Shown piece by piece: positions 42,884 to 52,167 of a DNA stretch of 64,000 nucleotides. This stretch comes from Longirhabdus pacifica. Lineage in GTDB: Bacteria; Bacillota; Bacilli; Paenibacillales; DSM-105158. The first letter of the stretch is position 1. Each line of letters begins with the position of its first letter. Both the position numbers and the translations under genes were made by a program. Location: NCBI RefSeq assembly GCF_004115085.1, contig NZ_QXJP01000008.1, positions 1 to 64,000 on the forward strand, in the 5' to 3' direction. The notes below the pieces were generated by a model, which saw only the letters and a list, made by a program, of their open reading frames with translations, did no database searches and was not told the DNA's origin.

Positions 42884-44098
42884 TTGTTAATTGTGTACGG
42901 AAGGCAAATGCCTCTTCGCATTTTAGAACAAGTACGTTTTTGGAAAATGATGGAGAAAGAACATACCATTTTAATTCGACAAGCCTGTCCAACATTAGAA
43001 CCAGAATATGAAAAATTGTTAAGTGATTGGGAAGTTGTATTTGCCAAAACGGAATCTACCGCACATCAAGCGATTCAGCATCATTTATATAGATCTCATC
43101 CTACAATGGAAACTTCTAAGCCCTTACAACATTTTGTACATCAAGCAAATACACATTCCTATGAATTTATTCAACATTTAACAAAGCTAATGGACAAAAG
43201 CCGTGGGATAAAATCACAGCAACATACAACGCCTATTCTCAACCATATTATTCAACAATCACAATATTATATTTATGTCATGGAACAAGTAGGGAAAGTG
43301 GATGATGTCGAATCATTAAACCATGAAGCGACTGTCAATCCTAATCCTAACCATCTTCACCTATCTAACATTCCACATCAGCCTACACCAGAGAACGAAA
43401 ACGAAGCATTTACTTCTCCTATAACGAATGAAAGTTTATGGACATCGTATATGTTTGACCATCGTAATGAAGCTGTGGGCATTGGCCAGCACACACTACC
43501 ACCTTTACCATATGCTTACGATGCACTTGAGCCTTATATTGATGAGGAAATTATGCGCCTTCATCACGATATTCACCATAGGGCGTATGTCGAAGGTTTA
43601 AATACAGCAGAAAAAATGATGGAGCAAGCTCGTATCACAGGAGATTACGATCTAATTCAACATTGGGAAAGACAGGCTGCATTTCATGGTGCAGGACATT
43701 ACTTGCACACCATCTTTTGGAATATTATGTCCCCTGATGGTGGAGGAGAGCCTACACAAGCGATAGGTAAACAAATTGAAAAAGACTTTGGGTCATTCGA
43801 GGCTTTTCAAACGCATTTTAGTGAAGCAGCGAAAAAGGTAGAAGGAAGTGGATGGGCGATTCTCGTTTGGAGTCCACGCAGTAGAAGACTAGAGATACTG
43901 CAAGCAGAAAAACATCAAAATTTAACGCAGTGGGATGTCATCCCTCTTCTCGTGCTGGATGTATGGGAACATGCATATTACTTACAATACCAAGCGGATC
44001 GTGGCTCCTATGTGGATGCTTGGTGGAACATCGTCAATTGGAGTCATGTCAATGAGCGATTTACAAAAGCAAGCACATTAAAATGGCAACCATATTAA
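42884..44098 (+). CDS. manganese/iron superoxide dismutase with long N-terminal helical domain
   Basis: The protein is 404 residues, about twice a normal SOD. Residues 1-195 are predicted helical, with many His/Gln (FWKMMEKEHTILIRQ...HSYEFIQHLTKLMDKSRG), reminiscent of DUF2935-type four-helix domains. Residues about 200-400 are a complete SOD. The metal ligands are His in EEIMRLHHDIHHRAYVEGLN, His in AAFHGAGHYLHTIFW, and Asp and His in [13 protein letters not shown]. The TTG start at 42884 after AAGGGG is uncertain, and an ATG eight codons in is possible. It resembles the SodF/SodA2 type of Bacillus. A normal SodA lies at 50048. Confidence 0.85.
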   Translation: MLIVYGRQMPLRILEQVRFWKMMEKEHTILIRQACPTLEPEYEKLLSDWEVVFAKTESTAHQAIQHHLYRSHPTMETSKPLQHFVHQANTHSYEFIQHLTKLMDKSRGIKSQQHTTPILNHIIQQSQYYIYVMEQVGKVDDVESLNHEATVNPNPNHLHLSNIPHQPTPENENEAFTSPITNESLWTSYMFDHRNEAVGIGQHTLPPLPYAYDALEPYIDEEIMRLHHDIHHRAYVEGLNTAEKMMEQARITGDYDLIQHWERQAAFHGAGHYLHTIFWNIMSPDGGGEPTQAIGKQIEKDFGSFEAFQTHFSEAAKKVEGSGWAILVWSPRSRRLEILQAEKHQNLTQWDVIPLLVLDVWEHAYYLQYQADRGSYVDAWWNIVNWSHVNERFTKASTLKWQPY

Positions 44099-44115
44099 TG
44101 TGCTTGTACGTTTAT
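44070..44115 (+). terminator. terminator overlapping the end of the fused SOD gene
   Basis: CAAGCACATTAA and TTAATGTGCTTG (12 perfect pairs) begin inside the last codons of the gene. The tail TACGTTTATTCTTTT is moderately T-rich. Confidence 0.7.
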
Positions 44116-44133
44116 TCTTTTATTGTTTAACTT

Positions 44134-44727
44134 TTACTCTTTAATCAAAGACATAAATTCTGAACGAAGAGCTGAACTTGTACCAAATTGGCCTCTTACA
44201 GCAGAAGTTATCGTTTTGCTGTTAGGCTTCTTTACCCCTCTTGCACACATGCATAAGTGTTGTCCATCCACTACAACCATCACCCCGTGTGGAGAAAGTA
44301 CTTCATCGATAATATTCGCTATTTGTGAAGTAATACGCTCCTGCACTTGCAAGCGTCTAGTTACCGCCTCCACCAATCTAGCAAACTTACTCAATCCCGC
44401 AATCTTACCACTGGGAATATATCCAATATGAACATTACCGAAGAAAGGAGCCATATGATGTTCGCATTGGCTGTAATAAACAATATCTTTCACGATCACT
44501 AACTCCTCATGCTGCTCATCAAATACTGTACCTAATGCATCGCGAGGATCTACTTCATATCCTGCAAAAATCTCCTGGTACATTTTAGCTACACGAGTAG
44601 GCGTTTCTAGCAATCCTTCTCTTTCTACATCTTCCCCAACTAACTTCAAGATTTCTTTTATATGAAATTCAAGCTTTTCTTTATTTTGCTCAGCCATAGT
44701 ATTATGATAATCTTTCAAACCAGCCAT
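44134..44727 (-). CDS. folE: GTP cyclohydrolase I
   Basis: This 197-residue type I enzyme makes dihydroneopterin triphosphate, the first step of folate (and queuosine) synthesis. The zinc ligands are in YSQCEHHMAPFFG and HLCMCARGV. GKIAGLSKFARLVEAVTRRLQVQERIT is the other signature. A GGAGG-like site precedes the ATG. It has no mtrB partner nearby and stands alone. Confidence 0.95.
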   Translation of the reverse strand: MAGLKDYHNTMAEQNKEKLEFHIKEILKLVGEDVEREGLLETPTRVAKMYQEIFAGYEVDPRDALGTVFDEQHEELVIVKDIVYYSQCEHHMAPFFGNVHIGYIPSGKIAGLSKFARLVEAVTRRLQVQERITSQIANIIDEVLSPHGVMVVVDGQHLCMCARGVKKPNSKTITSAVRGQFGTSSALRSEFMSLIKE

Positions 44728-44809
44728 GTCTCCATACCTCCTAAAAAGATGAATGTTTTCGATTTATTTATACATCATGCTACAAATAGTTTCATCATGT
44801 CAATCTTGT

Positions 44810-44876
44810 AGATAAGTAGAATGAACTTATCCAATCCACTTATTACCACTAAACATTAAGATGGCAGAGTACACCC
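44810..44876. repeat. 126-bp repeat family, 5' part only
   Basis: GATAAGTAGAATGAACTTATCC, a spacer, then CACTTATTACCACTAAACATTAAGATGG corresponds to the first half of the unit. The nested hairpin has changed by compensating substitutions (GATAAGT...ACTTATC). The TTTACGCC half is missing. Confidence 0.7.
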
Positions 44877-45425
44877 TACCTATCTAACTCATATAGTTTA
44901 TCAAAAATGAACATGAATGGACATAGTATATTTTTCATTCACACTTTGAAATCAATTATTGGAAAATTAAGTTCAATATCTAATTATGATATATAAAGTA
45001 ATAACTTGTTAATAAAATATTGACAACCTGACTTTTTTACTATATTTTAAAATTACTCCAGCATACCTAACATGATATTTTTAATGCCACTATGAAAGGA
45101 GCGTGATGAAATAGTTTGATGCAGCTTTTTAAAATTATTTTCAGTTTTTTCAGTATTTTCAGTCTATTATTTTCATAACGTTTACTCATCATTTCGTAGA
45201 AAGTAGAACTTATCTAGCATGTTGATGTCATTTTTATTTAAATCTATATTTGAAAACGCTTTCAAAAAATGTAATTTTTCATCCATCTTTTTATGTGTTA
45301 ATTTGACCATTTTGATTATACGGTCAGAACGTCAATACGCTTAAGGTTTATTCGTCATTTTTTTGATTTTAAGTTCGTTTTTTCATTTTTTCAAAAATAC
45401 GTTTATCAAAACAGGAGGGTTTATA
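44877..45425. other. long AT-rich leader of the lipase gene
   Basis: Apart from the cre site at 45251, I see only AT-rich DNA without a supported ORF. A long frame continuing from the lipase back to 45363 lacks a ribosome-binding site. Promoter elements are likely here but cannot be assigned safely. Confidence 0.5.
45251..45264 (+). promoter_or_regulatory. cre site (CcpA binding) upstream of the lipase
   Basis: TGAAAACGCTTTCA is an exact match to the CcpA catabolite-responsive element consensus, 160-175 bp before the start codon. It points to glucose control of the secreted lipase. Confidence 0.8.
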
Positions 45426-46823
45426 TTGAAAAAAATTACTCTACTTATTTTAAGTCTATTTATGTTTACGCTCACTTTTGACTTTGTAAGTGCTACGCCT
45501 GCTGAGGGAGTACAACTAGAACCTATGAAAATGGAACAAGATGTTGCTCCATTATTGGAACTAGATAACGATGTGGAAATCTTTCAACTAGAACAAGGGG
45601 CACAAAATAATAGAACCATGACCCCTTCTTTTCGAATTAGTGCAGAAGGAGAAAGGAAAAATGATTATCCTATTATCCTTGTACACGGATTAATGGGATT
45701 TGGTAGAGAGGAAGCAGCTGGCCTTCTATACTGGGGGGGATTTCGCGATATTGAAGCGTATTTAAGTAACAGTGGTTACCGTGCATTAACAGCTAGTATC
45801 GGTGCTGTTTCTAGCAATTGGGATCGCGCATGTGAATTGTACGCTCAGATCAAAGGGGGAACCGTCGACTACGGTGAAGCACATTCCAAATTACATGGAC
45901 ATGATCGATACGGCATCACTTACGAAGGGCTTTACCCAGAATGGGGAGAAATCAATCCAGAGACAGGGGAAGTCAATAAAGTTCATCTTATCGGACATTC
46001 TATGGGTGGACAAACGATTCGCGTATTAACGGAGCTTTTATCTGATGGGCATCCAGAGGAAGCAAGTTTGACTTCCGCTGACAGCATATCTCCTTTGTTT
46101 ACAGGAGGTAAATCATGGGTACACAGTGCAACGAGTATATCTACACCACATGATGGTACATCATTGCTTCATATTTTAGATGATAAAGTGCCTTTTACTA
46201 GACAATTGATTACGTTATTAGCAGCATTTAATGGTGTTATCGATAATGATCTATACGATTTCCAGCTTGAACAATGGGGACTAGCACGAGGAAATGGTGA
46301 AGAACTCTCCTCTTATTTTGATCGTGTCATGAATAGTCATATTTGGGATACAAGTGATATTAGTAAGTATGATTTAAGTCCGGAAGGTGCAAAACAATTA
46401 AATAGTTGGGTAGAAGCACAGCCTGATGTCTACTATTTCTCTGTTGCCAATGAACAAACGTATTCTGGTTTTTTCACAGGACATCATTACCCAGAACTGT
46501 TCATGAATCCATTGTTTGCACCTACAAGTTATTTGATGGGTAAATATACGCACAACGGAAGTGTCAATATTGATCAAAGCTGGTGGGAAAATGATGGGCT
46601 AGTGAGCACCGTATCCATGGATAAACCAAGTTTCGGATCTAGTGATGCTGCTGTATTTTACAATGGAAAGGCGCAAATAGGAAAGTGGAACTATTTAGGA
46701 GTGTTAAGTCAGGTAGATCATACGGACATCGTAGGCATTGGAGGATATGACATGAGACCATGGTACAGAGGTTTAGCTAGTTTACTAGGTTCATTAGATA
46801 CATTAGATAAAAAAACGGAGTAA
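45426..46823 (+). CDS. secreted triacylglycerol lipase (family I.5/I.6)
   Basis: The protein is 465 residues from a TTG at 45426 after AGGAGGG. The signal peptide is KKITLLILSLFMFTLTFDFVSA, with cleavage near residue 24. The mature part has YPIILVHGLMGFGREE (oxyanion hole), the nucleophile in HLIGHSMGGQTIRVL, WWENDGLVSTVSMD with the Asp, and QVDHTDIVG with the His. The AGLLYWGGFRDIEAYL and YDFQLEQWGL segments belong to the Geobacillus/Staphylococcus lipase group. GHSMG, rather than AHSxG, at the nucleophile places it nearer the staphylococcal type. A cre site lies upstream. Confidence 0.93.
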   Translation: MKKITLLILSLFMFTLTFDFVSATPAEGVQLEPMKMEQDVAPLLELDNDVEIFQLEQGAQNNRTMTPSFRISAEGERKNDYPIILVHGLMGFGREEAAGLLYWGGFRDIEAYLSNSGYRALTASIGAVSSNWDRACELYAQIKGGTVDYGEAHSKLHGHDRYGITYEGLYPEWGEINPETGEVNKVHLIGHSMGGQTIRVLTELLSDGHPEEASLTSADSISPLFTGGKSWVHSATSISTPHDGTSLLHILDDKVPFTRQLITLLAAFNGVIDNDLYDFQLEQWGLARGNGEELSSYFDRVMNSHIWDTSDISKYDLSPEGAKQLNSWVEAQPDVYYFSVANEQTYSGFFTGHHYPELFMNPLFAPTSYLMGKYTHNGSVNIDQSWWENDGLVSTVSMDKPSFGSSDAAVFYNGKAQIGKWNYLGVLSQVDHTDIVGIGGYDMRPWYRGLASLLGSLDTLDKKTE

Positions 46824-46904
46824 ACAATGTAATCAAACATAAACGTCAATTCCATCGTTAACCCCGATAAAAGAAAAAATCATCCATATCACATTATATC
46901 ATAG

Positions 46905-46941
46905 AAAAAAGAGAGGGAAGTGACAATGATCACTCCCCTCT
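46905..46941 (-). terminator. terminator after yneF (bidirectional)
   Basis: AGAGGG-A-AGTGA pairs with TCACT-C-CCCTCT. TTTTTT follows on the minus strand and TTGTATT on the plus strand, so it can also stop the convergent lipase transcript. Confidence 0.8.
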
Positions 46942-46945
46942 TGTA

Positions 46946-47164
46946 TTAAAACTTTTTATTTTTCATCATTTGTTGCATCTTGTTCATTTGTTGCTTGTTT
47001 AAGTTATATCCCATTTGTTTTGCCATTTTTTGCATCATTGCAGGGTCATTTTGCATCTTCGTCATTTGCTGACGTAAATAAAATACACCTATCACAAACC
47101 CTAGAATCAAACCGACAATTAAAGTAAGAATCGGTATAATAATATTCCACATTTTCCTTTTCAC
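46946..47164 (-). CDS. yneF: UPF0154 small membrane protein (YneF)
   Basis: The protein is 72 residues: one membrane segment (IIIPILTLIVGLILGFVIGVFYL) followed by NDPAMMQKMAKQMGYNLNKQQMNKMQQMMKN, the UPF0154 signature of B. subtilis YneF. The function is unknown. The ATG follows the weak ribosome-binding site of a monocistronic gene. Confidence 0.88.
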   Translation of the reverse strand: MKRKMWNIIIPILTLIVGLILGFVIGVFYLRQQMTKMQNDPAMMQKMAKQMGYNLNKQQMNKMQQMMKNKKF

Positions 47165-47206
47165 CCCTAATTAATTTATCCGTCCCTTATGATAGCATGA
47201 CCACCA

Positions 47207-48403
47207 TCATGATTCAATCCTATTATGATTTTCCTCAGCTGTGGATAGTATGTTTTGTAAAGCTTTGTGTATGGCGTCCAAAACGACTTCACTTTCTTCT
47301 TTTTCCGATGCTTGATGAAGTACACTTTCTGCTTCTGCACCACCTATTTGTCCTAATGACCAGGCAGCACTCTCTCTCATCACTTCTCTCTCATCACGAA
47401 GGAGTATGGGCATGAGATCAGGCAAAGCGGACTGGTCTTTAAAGTGCCCTAGCGCAATAATCGCATTACGTTGAATCGGCTTCTTCCCTCTCCATGCAGC
47501 AGCAGTGTGTCCAAACTTTTGCTTAAACTGTTTGTTGCTCATAGAAAGCAATGGCTTTAGCAACGGCTTGGCCAATTCAGGTTCAGGAAGTAATTCTTCT
47601 TGGTGTGTAAAATGTTTTCCTTTATTTATAGGACAAACGATTTGACATGTATCACAACCGTAAAGTCGATTTCCAATTTTTTTCTTATAAAAATCATCGA
47701 TAACGTCCTTTGTCTGGGTTAAAAATGAAATACAGCGCTGGGCGTTTAATTGTCCCGGTCCTACAAGCGCATCGGTCGGACAAGCTTCAATGCACTTATT
47801 ACAGCTCCCGCATTGTTCCGTCATTGGAACATCGGGTGGAAAAGGTATGTTCGTTATCATTTCACCTAAGTAAATCCATGACCCAAATTCAGGTGAGATG
47901 ATGGAGCAATTTTTCCCGCTCCAACCTATCCCAGCTCTCTCTGCCACAGAGCGATCTACGAGTGCTCCTGTATCCACCATTAACTCTGTTTTCACATCAC
48001 TCACTTCTTGTTCTAAGACGGATTGAAGTGCTACGAGCCTTTTTTTCAATACATGGTGATAGTCTTGTCCCCAAGCAGAGCGTGCAATCATACCTCTGTA
48101 ATGATCTTTTTCTGATTTAGGAGCAGGAGATAGTTTAGAAGGATACGCAATTGCAATAGAAATAATCGACTGTGCTTCTCCTAACGATTGACTGGGATCT
48201 ACCCGTTTATCCAGATCCTGTTCTTCGAAACCTGATTCATATCCCTTCTGCCTATGCTGCACTAATATGTCTTTCAGTCCTTGGAATGGACGTGCAGATG
48301 TAAACCCAATTTTATCTATGCCTAACGAAGACGCTTGTCGTTTTAATTTTTCTTTTAACTCCATCCAGTCATCACGTGATGCTGCTGCCATTTGTATGGT
48401 CAA
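47207..48403 (-). CDS. queG: epoxyqueuosine reductase
   Basis: This 398-residue protein catalyses the last step of queuosine formation in tRNA and needs cobalamin and two 4Fe-4S clusters. The clusters are in CGSCNKCIEACPTDAL and CDTCQIVCPINKGKHF. The N-terminal half has GIDKIGFTSARPF and DTGALVDRSVAERAGIGWSGKN. A C-terminal HEAT-like part follows (FKDQSALPDLMPILLRDEREVMRESAAWSLGQIGG). The start is the TTG at 48403 with AGGTGA upstream. It follows signal peptidase by only ten bases, so the two are probably cotranscribed. Confidence 0.93.
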   Translation of the reverse strand: MTIQMAAASRDDWMELKEKLKRQASSLGIDKIGFTSARPFQGLKDILVQHRQKGYESGFEEQDLDKRVDPSQSLGEAQSIISIAIAYPSKLSPAPKSEKDHYRGMIARSAWGQDYHHVLKKRLVALQSVLEQEVSDVKTELMVDTGALVDRSVAERAGIGWSGKNCSIISPEFGSWIYLGEMITNIPFPPDVPMTEQCGSCNKCIEACPTDALVGPGQLNAQRCISFLTQTKDVIDDFYKKKIGNRLYGCDTCQIVCPINKGKHFTHQEELLPEPELAKPLLKPLLSMSNKQFKQKFGHTAAAWRGKKPIQRNAIIALGHFKDQSALPDLMPILLRDEREVMRESAAWSLGQIGGAEAESVLHQASEKEESEVVLDAIHKALQNILSTAEENHNRIES

Positions 48404-48413
48404 TCTCTATCAC

Positions 48414-48983
48414 CTACAATCCTCCTATTTGACTCCATGGCCATACTATCCAATCTGCACGGCCCACAATCAAATCTTCATGAATCGTACCAAATATTCT
48501 GCTATCTGTACTTCCCCCAGCATAACGGTTATCTCCCATGACAAAATAATGATCGCTTGCTACTTCCGTCTGCTTCTGATCCATACTTTGAATGTTTGTC
48601 GCGGTGTAAGGCTCTTCAAGCGCCACTCCGTTGACAATTAACCTGCCCTTTTTTATTTCAACGATGTCACCTGGTTCTGCAACGACGCGTTTCACCAAGT
48701 ATTTCTCCTTCACATCGTCTAAAGGATGCTTAAACACGATGACATCTCCTTGTTTCGGATCAGCAAATTGATACATGAATTTATTAATAAACAATCTTTG
48801 ATTATGCTCCAGTGTAGGATTCATAGAACTGCCTTGTACGATCGATAATTGAAACACAAACTGATGTATCAAAATAGAGCAAATGAGGACGGTAGCAGCC
48901 CACTTGATCCACCCCCATAATGTATGAAGGTTTTTGCGGTTATTTACATTCATCTTACCCTTTACATCCAATTGACTATTCAT
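48414..48983 (-). CDS. type I signal peptidase
   Basis: The protein is 189 residues, taken from the ATG at 48983, which has GGAGG five bases upstream; a longer frame to 49013 exists. It has one N-terminal membrane segment (WIKWAATVLICSILIHQFVF), the catalytic Ser in VQGSSMNPTL, the catalytic Lys in YLVKRVVAEPGD, and box E FVMGDNRYAGGSTDSR. It is a typical prokaryote-type SipS/SipT enzyme that cleaves secretory signal peptides. Confidence 0.92.
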   Translation of the reverse strand: MNSQLDVKGKMNVNNRKNLHTLWGWIKWAATVLICSILIHQFVFQLSIVQGSSMNPTLEHNQRLFINKFMYQFADPKQGDVIVFKHPLDDVKEKYLVKRVVAEPGDIVEIKKGRLIVNGVALEEPYTATNIQSMDQKQTEVASDHYFVMGDNRYAGGSTDSRIFGTIHEDLIVGRADWIVWPWSQIGGL

Positions 48984-49097
48984 ATACTCCTCCATCTCAC
49001 TGTATTCAATCATTCATATTATATCATGAGTGCATGAAAGCACGCGAAATACGTGCTGTGAATATGAAAGAGGTTGGTGCTAAGCAGTATTAAGCAT

Positions 49098-49131
49098 AAG
49101 AAAATCCCGAAACGTATAGTTTGTCTCGGGA
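49098..49131 (-). terminator. terminator of the 49213-49635 gene
   Basis: TCCCGA/TCGGGA stem with a 15-base loop, followed by TTTTCTT on the minus strand. Confidence 0.65.
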
Positions 49132-49212
49132 ATGTTATGTTATTTCTATCCTTGTTTTATTTCATTCATTGTATCTGTATTTTAAACTTTTTAATTTAAA
49201 CAGTGTTTAGTG

Positions 49213-49635
49213 TTATCCTGTTAAAATGCTCAATTTTTTTTCACTACAAGGTGTATTTGTCGTTACAAAACCTAAAGATTTACATAAAAATTGTAATTGA
49301 TGATTGTATTCATCTACCGTTACCAGCACTCTTTTCACTTGATGTTGTGCAAAACACTGGTTCATCGCTTCAATTAACCTAACCTCACAATTTTTATGTA
49401 AACAGTTAGATTGAACAATAACTCTGTAAAAATAACCTTCTTCATGATCAATCGTACCAATAATCGTACCTACGATCTCATCATCTAAAACAGCAACCAA
49501 AACAAGTTCGGAGTCCCAGTTCAATTGATGTGCAAATGCTCTTCTCGTTTCATCATAACAACGTTCACTTAATTCTGTCTGCAACAACTGAGATATTGCA
49601 ACGTAATCACTTAATTGAAAAGTACGTATATACAT
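49213..49635 (-). CDS. GNAT acetyltransferase, small
   Basis: The protein is 140 residues. MYIRTFQLSDYVAISQLLQTEL opens the fold, and ELVLVAVLDDEIVGTIIGTIDHEEGYFYRVIVQSNC is the central sheet. The acetyl-CoA loop is atypical (CLHKNCEVRLIEAMNQCFAQH), without the usual QxxGxG/A, so activity is uncertain. VTVDEYNHQLQFLCKSLGF is the normal C-terminal strand-helix. The substrate is unknown. Confidence 0.75.
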   Translation of the reverse strand: MYIRTFQLSDYVAISQLLQTELSERCYDETRRAFAHQLNWDSELVLVAVLDDEIVGTIIGTIDHEEGYFYRVIVQSNCLHKNCEVRLIEAMNQCFAQHQVKRVLVTVDEYNHQLQFLCKSLGFVTTNTPCSEKKLSILTG

Positions 49636-50047
49636 ATATTCTCTCCCTAACCGAAGTTTTGTTCTTATCTGATGTCTATCATGCTATTTTTGAATACAAT
49701 GCGAAAATACGTTTCTATTAATAAATATGCAAATATATTAATATTTATATCAAGTGTGGATGTCTACTGCTTAGGACTACTTTCTTATAATACGACATTT
49801 TTCAGTGAAAATCTTCTACTATAAAAATTTTTTATCAAAAAAAACGTTGAATTTTAATGTAAGCGCTTTTATCGTTTTTGTTATTTCCATAGCTGCATAA
49901 TGATTCCTGTAACTGAGAATGAATGGATAACATTTCCATGCAAATTTAGCATAAAATAGTTCTTGTACTTTCTATACATATATGTTGATTTATTATGAAA
50001 AATTAGAGATAATAAGATTAGTACAATGCCAAGGAGGAATATATTTC
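49636..50047. other. sodA leader region
   Basis: This AT-rich stretch between divergent genes holds a cre-like sequence (49858-49871), and it must hold both promoters. No additional ORF with a ribosome-binding site is seen. Confidence 0.5.
49858..49871 (+). promoter_or_regulatory. cre-like sequence upstream of sodA
   Basis: TGTAAGCGCTTTTA matches the CcpA consensus except for a T in place of the second conserved C. It lies about 180 bp before the start codon. Confidence 0.5.
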
Positions 50048-50662
50048 ATGACTTTTCAATTACCTGAATTAACTTATGCTAAAAACGCGTTAGAGCCTTA
50101 CATCGATGAGGAAACAATGACGATACATCATGATCGCCATCATGCAACGTATGTAAACAATTTAAATGCTGCACTAGAGGGAAATCAAACATTGTTGAAG
50201 CAAGACATTAACCAACTTATCTCTAACATGGATGCTGTACCTGAAAGCGCTAAAACTGCTGTTAGAAATAATGGTGGCGGACACGCAAACCATTCTTTAT
50301 TCTGGGAAATTATCGCACCAGGTGGAAGCAAAACTCCTACTGGAGCTTTAGCTAAAGCCATTGAATCAGAATTAGGTGGACTTGAAAGCTTTAAGGAACA
50401 ATTCTCAAAAGCTGGAGCTACTAGATTTGGAAGTGGTTGGGCTTGGTTAAGTGTCAACGCTGATGGAAAACTCGTCGTACATAGCACTGCTAATCAAGAT
50501 AACCCATTAATGGAAGGGTTAACTCCTGTAATAGGATTAGATGTATGGGAGCATGCATACTATTTGAAATACCAAAACAAGCGCCCTGATTACATTGCTG
50601 CATTCTTTAGCATTATTAATTGGGATGAAGCAAGCAAACGTTATGACGCAGCGGTAAAATAA
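50048..50662 (+). CDS. sodA: superoxide dismutase (Mn)
   Basis: This 204-residue protein converts superoxide to peroxide and oxygen. AAGGAGG precedes the ATG at 50048; an upstream in-frame extension lacks a site. Metal ligands are His in [19 protein letters not shown], His in [17 protein letters not shown], and Asp and His in [20 protein letters not shown]. GGxKTPTG and the QDNPLME loop fit the manganese type. It has a strong terminator. Confidence 0.96.
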   Translation: MTFQLPELTYAKNALEPYIDEETMTIHHDRHHATYVNNLNAALEGNQTLLKQDINQLISNMDAVPESAKTAVRNNGGGHANHSLFWEIIAPGGSKTPTGALAKAIESELGGLESFKEQFSKAGATRFGSGWAWLSVNADGKLVVHSTANQDNPLMEGLTPVIGLDVWEHAYYLKYQNKRPDYIAAFFSIINWDEASKRYDAAVK

Positions 50663-50691
50663 ACTAATGTACAACATTACGTTGTATACTA

Positions 50692-50725
50692 ATAGCGCTA
50701 GCCTTGGAGGCTAGCGCTATTTTTC
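50692..50725 (+). terminator. terminator of sodA
   Basis: ATAGCGCTAGCC and GGCTAGCGCTAT (12 perfect pairs) are followed by TTTTTC. Confidence 0.93.
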
Positions 50726-50730
50726 ACATA

Positions 50731-50766
50731 CAGATAAGTTAAATGAACTTGTTCCATCACCTTATT
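50731..50766. repeat. 126-bp repeat family, short fragment
   Basis: CAGATAAGTTAAATGAACTTG, then TTCCATCACCTTATTCA, corresponds to the first hairpin of the unit. Its end overlaps the last bases of mutY by five positions, so the repeat touches the stop codon of that gene. Confidence 0.6.
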
Positions 50767-51880
50767 CAGGCTCTCCCGATTCATTCTTACTTAATAACGT
50801 ATTTCCTATTTTCAAAAAGACATTTGGAAACGTATATGCTTCTATTTTCGATGGATCATACCAGTGATAACGATCATCTAGCACACTATCATTTTCATGC
50901 AAAGTACATTCATACACATCCATATCCCAATGAATATGGCTGAACATATGGGTGACGTTCATTGCCCATCCTAGAGGTTGTACTTCTATGCCTAATTCCT
51001 GTTTAATATGTTTTCTCAGTTTCACCATATCTTGATGATGTGACGTCTGATCTGCTGTTTTCTTCACTTCCCAATGTGGAAACTCCCACATGTTTGCTAG
51101 CAATCCTTCTGCTGGTCTTTTTGCAATCAATACTTGATCCTTATGCGCTCCTGTACCTCTAATCAAGGCGACTATACGTCTCTCTGGTCGAGGCGGCTTC
51201 GCTTTTTTCTTGATCGGTAACAATGTTTGCAAGCCTTCTTTACGAGCAATGCAATGTTTGAACACTGGACAAGTGTCGCATTTCGGAGATTTAGGAGTAC
51301 ATACTAGCGCACCTAATTCCATCAGAGCTTGATTAAAATCCCCACTACTGTCATGTGGAATAACGTTTACAATCCATTTTTCCATCATTTTACGTGTAGA
51401 GACTTTTGCAATATCTTCTTCTATTTTTTCATAGCGTGATAACACTCGCATCACATTCCCGTCCACCGCAGGCTCTGGTTTGTTATATGCAATGCTCAAT
51501 ACTGCACCAGCGGTGTAAGGCCCTACCCCTTTTAACTTTAAAATCTCCTCTTTCTCTTGTGGAACAACCCCTCCGTAGGTCGCTTCTACTTCCTTCACAG
51601 CGGCATGCAAATTTCTCGCTCTAGAATAATAACCGAGCCCCTCCCAAGCTTTTAACACTTGCTCTTCTGGTGCCTCAGCTAATGTTGAAACGGTGGGAAA
51701 CTTACTCATAAAATTTTCAAAGTAAGGAATGACGGTATCTACTTTGGTTTGCTGTAACATGATTTCCGAAACCCAGACACGATAAGCGTTATGATCTTTT
51801 CTCCAAGGTAGATCTCGTTTATTGCCTCTATACCACGCTAATAACTGTTCAACAAAATAATTATGACGATGATGTGACAT
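50762..51880 (-). CDS. mutY: A/G-specific adenine glycosylase
   Basis: The protein is 372 residues. The glycosylase domain has LLAWYRGNKRDLPWRKDHNAYRVWVSEIMLQQT, the helix-hairpin-helix LKGVGPYTAGAVLSIAYNKPEPAVDGNVMRV, with the catalytic Asp in AVDGN, and the 4Fe-4S cysteines in CTPKSPKCDTCPVFKHC. A C-terminal MutT-like domain follows for 8-oxoG recognition (RIVALIRGTGAHKDQVLIAKRPAEGLLANMWEFPHWEV). It removes A mispaired with 8-oxoG. AGGAGAAG precedes the ATG. Confidence 0.95.
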   Translation of the reverse strand: MSHHRHNYFVEQLLAWYRGNKRDLPWRKDHNAYRVWVSEIMLQQTKVDTVIPYFENFMSKFPTVSTLAEAPEEQVLKAWEGLGYYSRARNLHAAVKEVEATYGGVVPQEKEEILKLKGVGPYTAGAVLSIAYNKPEPAVDGNVMRVLSRYEKIEEDIAKVSTRKMMEKWIVNVIPHDSSGDFNQALMELGALVCTPKSPKCDTCPVFKHCIARKEGLQTLLPIKKKAKPPRPERRIVALIRGTGAHKDQVLIAKRPAEGLLANMWEFPHWEVKKTADQTSHHQDMVKLRKHIKQELGIEVQPLGWAMNVTHMFSHIHWDMDVYECTLHENDSVLDDRYHWYDPSKIEAYTFPNVFLKIGNTLLSKNESGEPE

Positions 51881-52167
51881 TTCTTCTCCTTTTTTTGTTA
51901 CAAAATACTGAAAACACTGGAATCATACACTCGTTTATACGATATTAAATTATAATGAAAGTAAAGTGTAGCTTATATGATTAATGACATCCATGTAGCA
52001 TGTAACTTTAACTATATATGTTGAATTACATATTTTCAACATATAACTCAATCCCATAAAATGGAGAATTTCTGAAGTTGGCTTGTCATGAACTATGGAC
52101 TGAGATGACACATATTCTTCATTTTATGAAGCGCACCTTATTTTATTTTGAAGTGGAGGTCCAAAAC

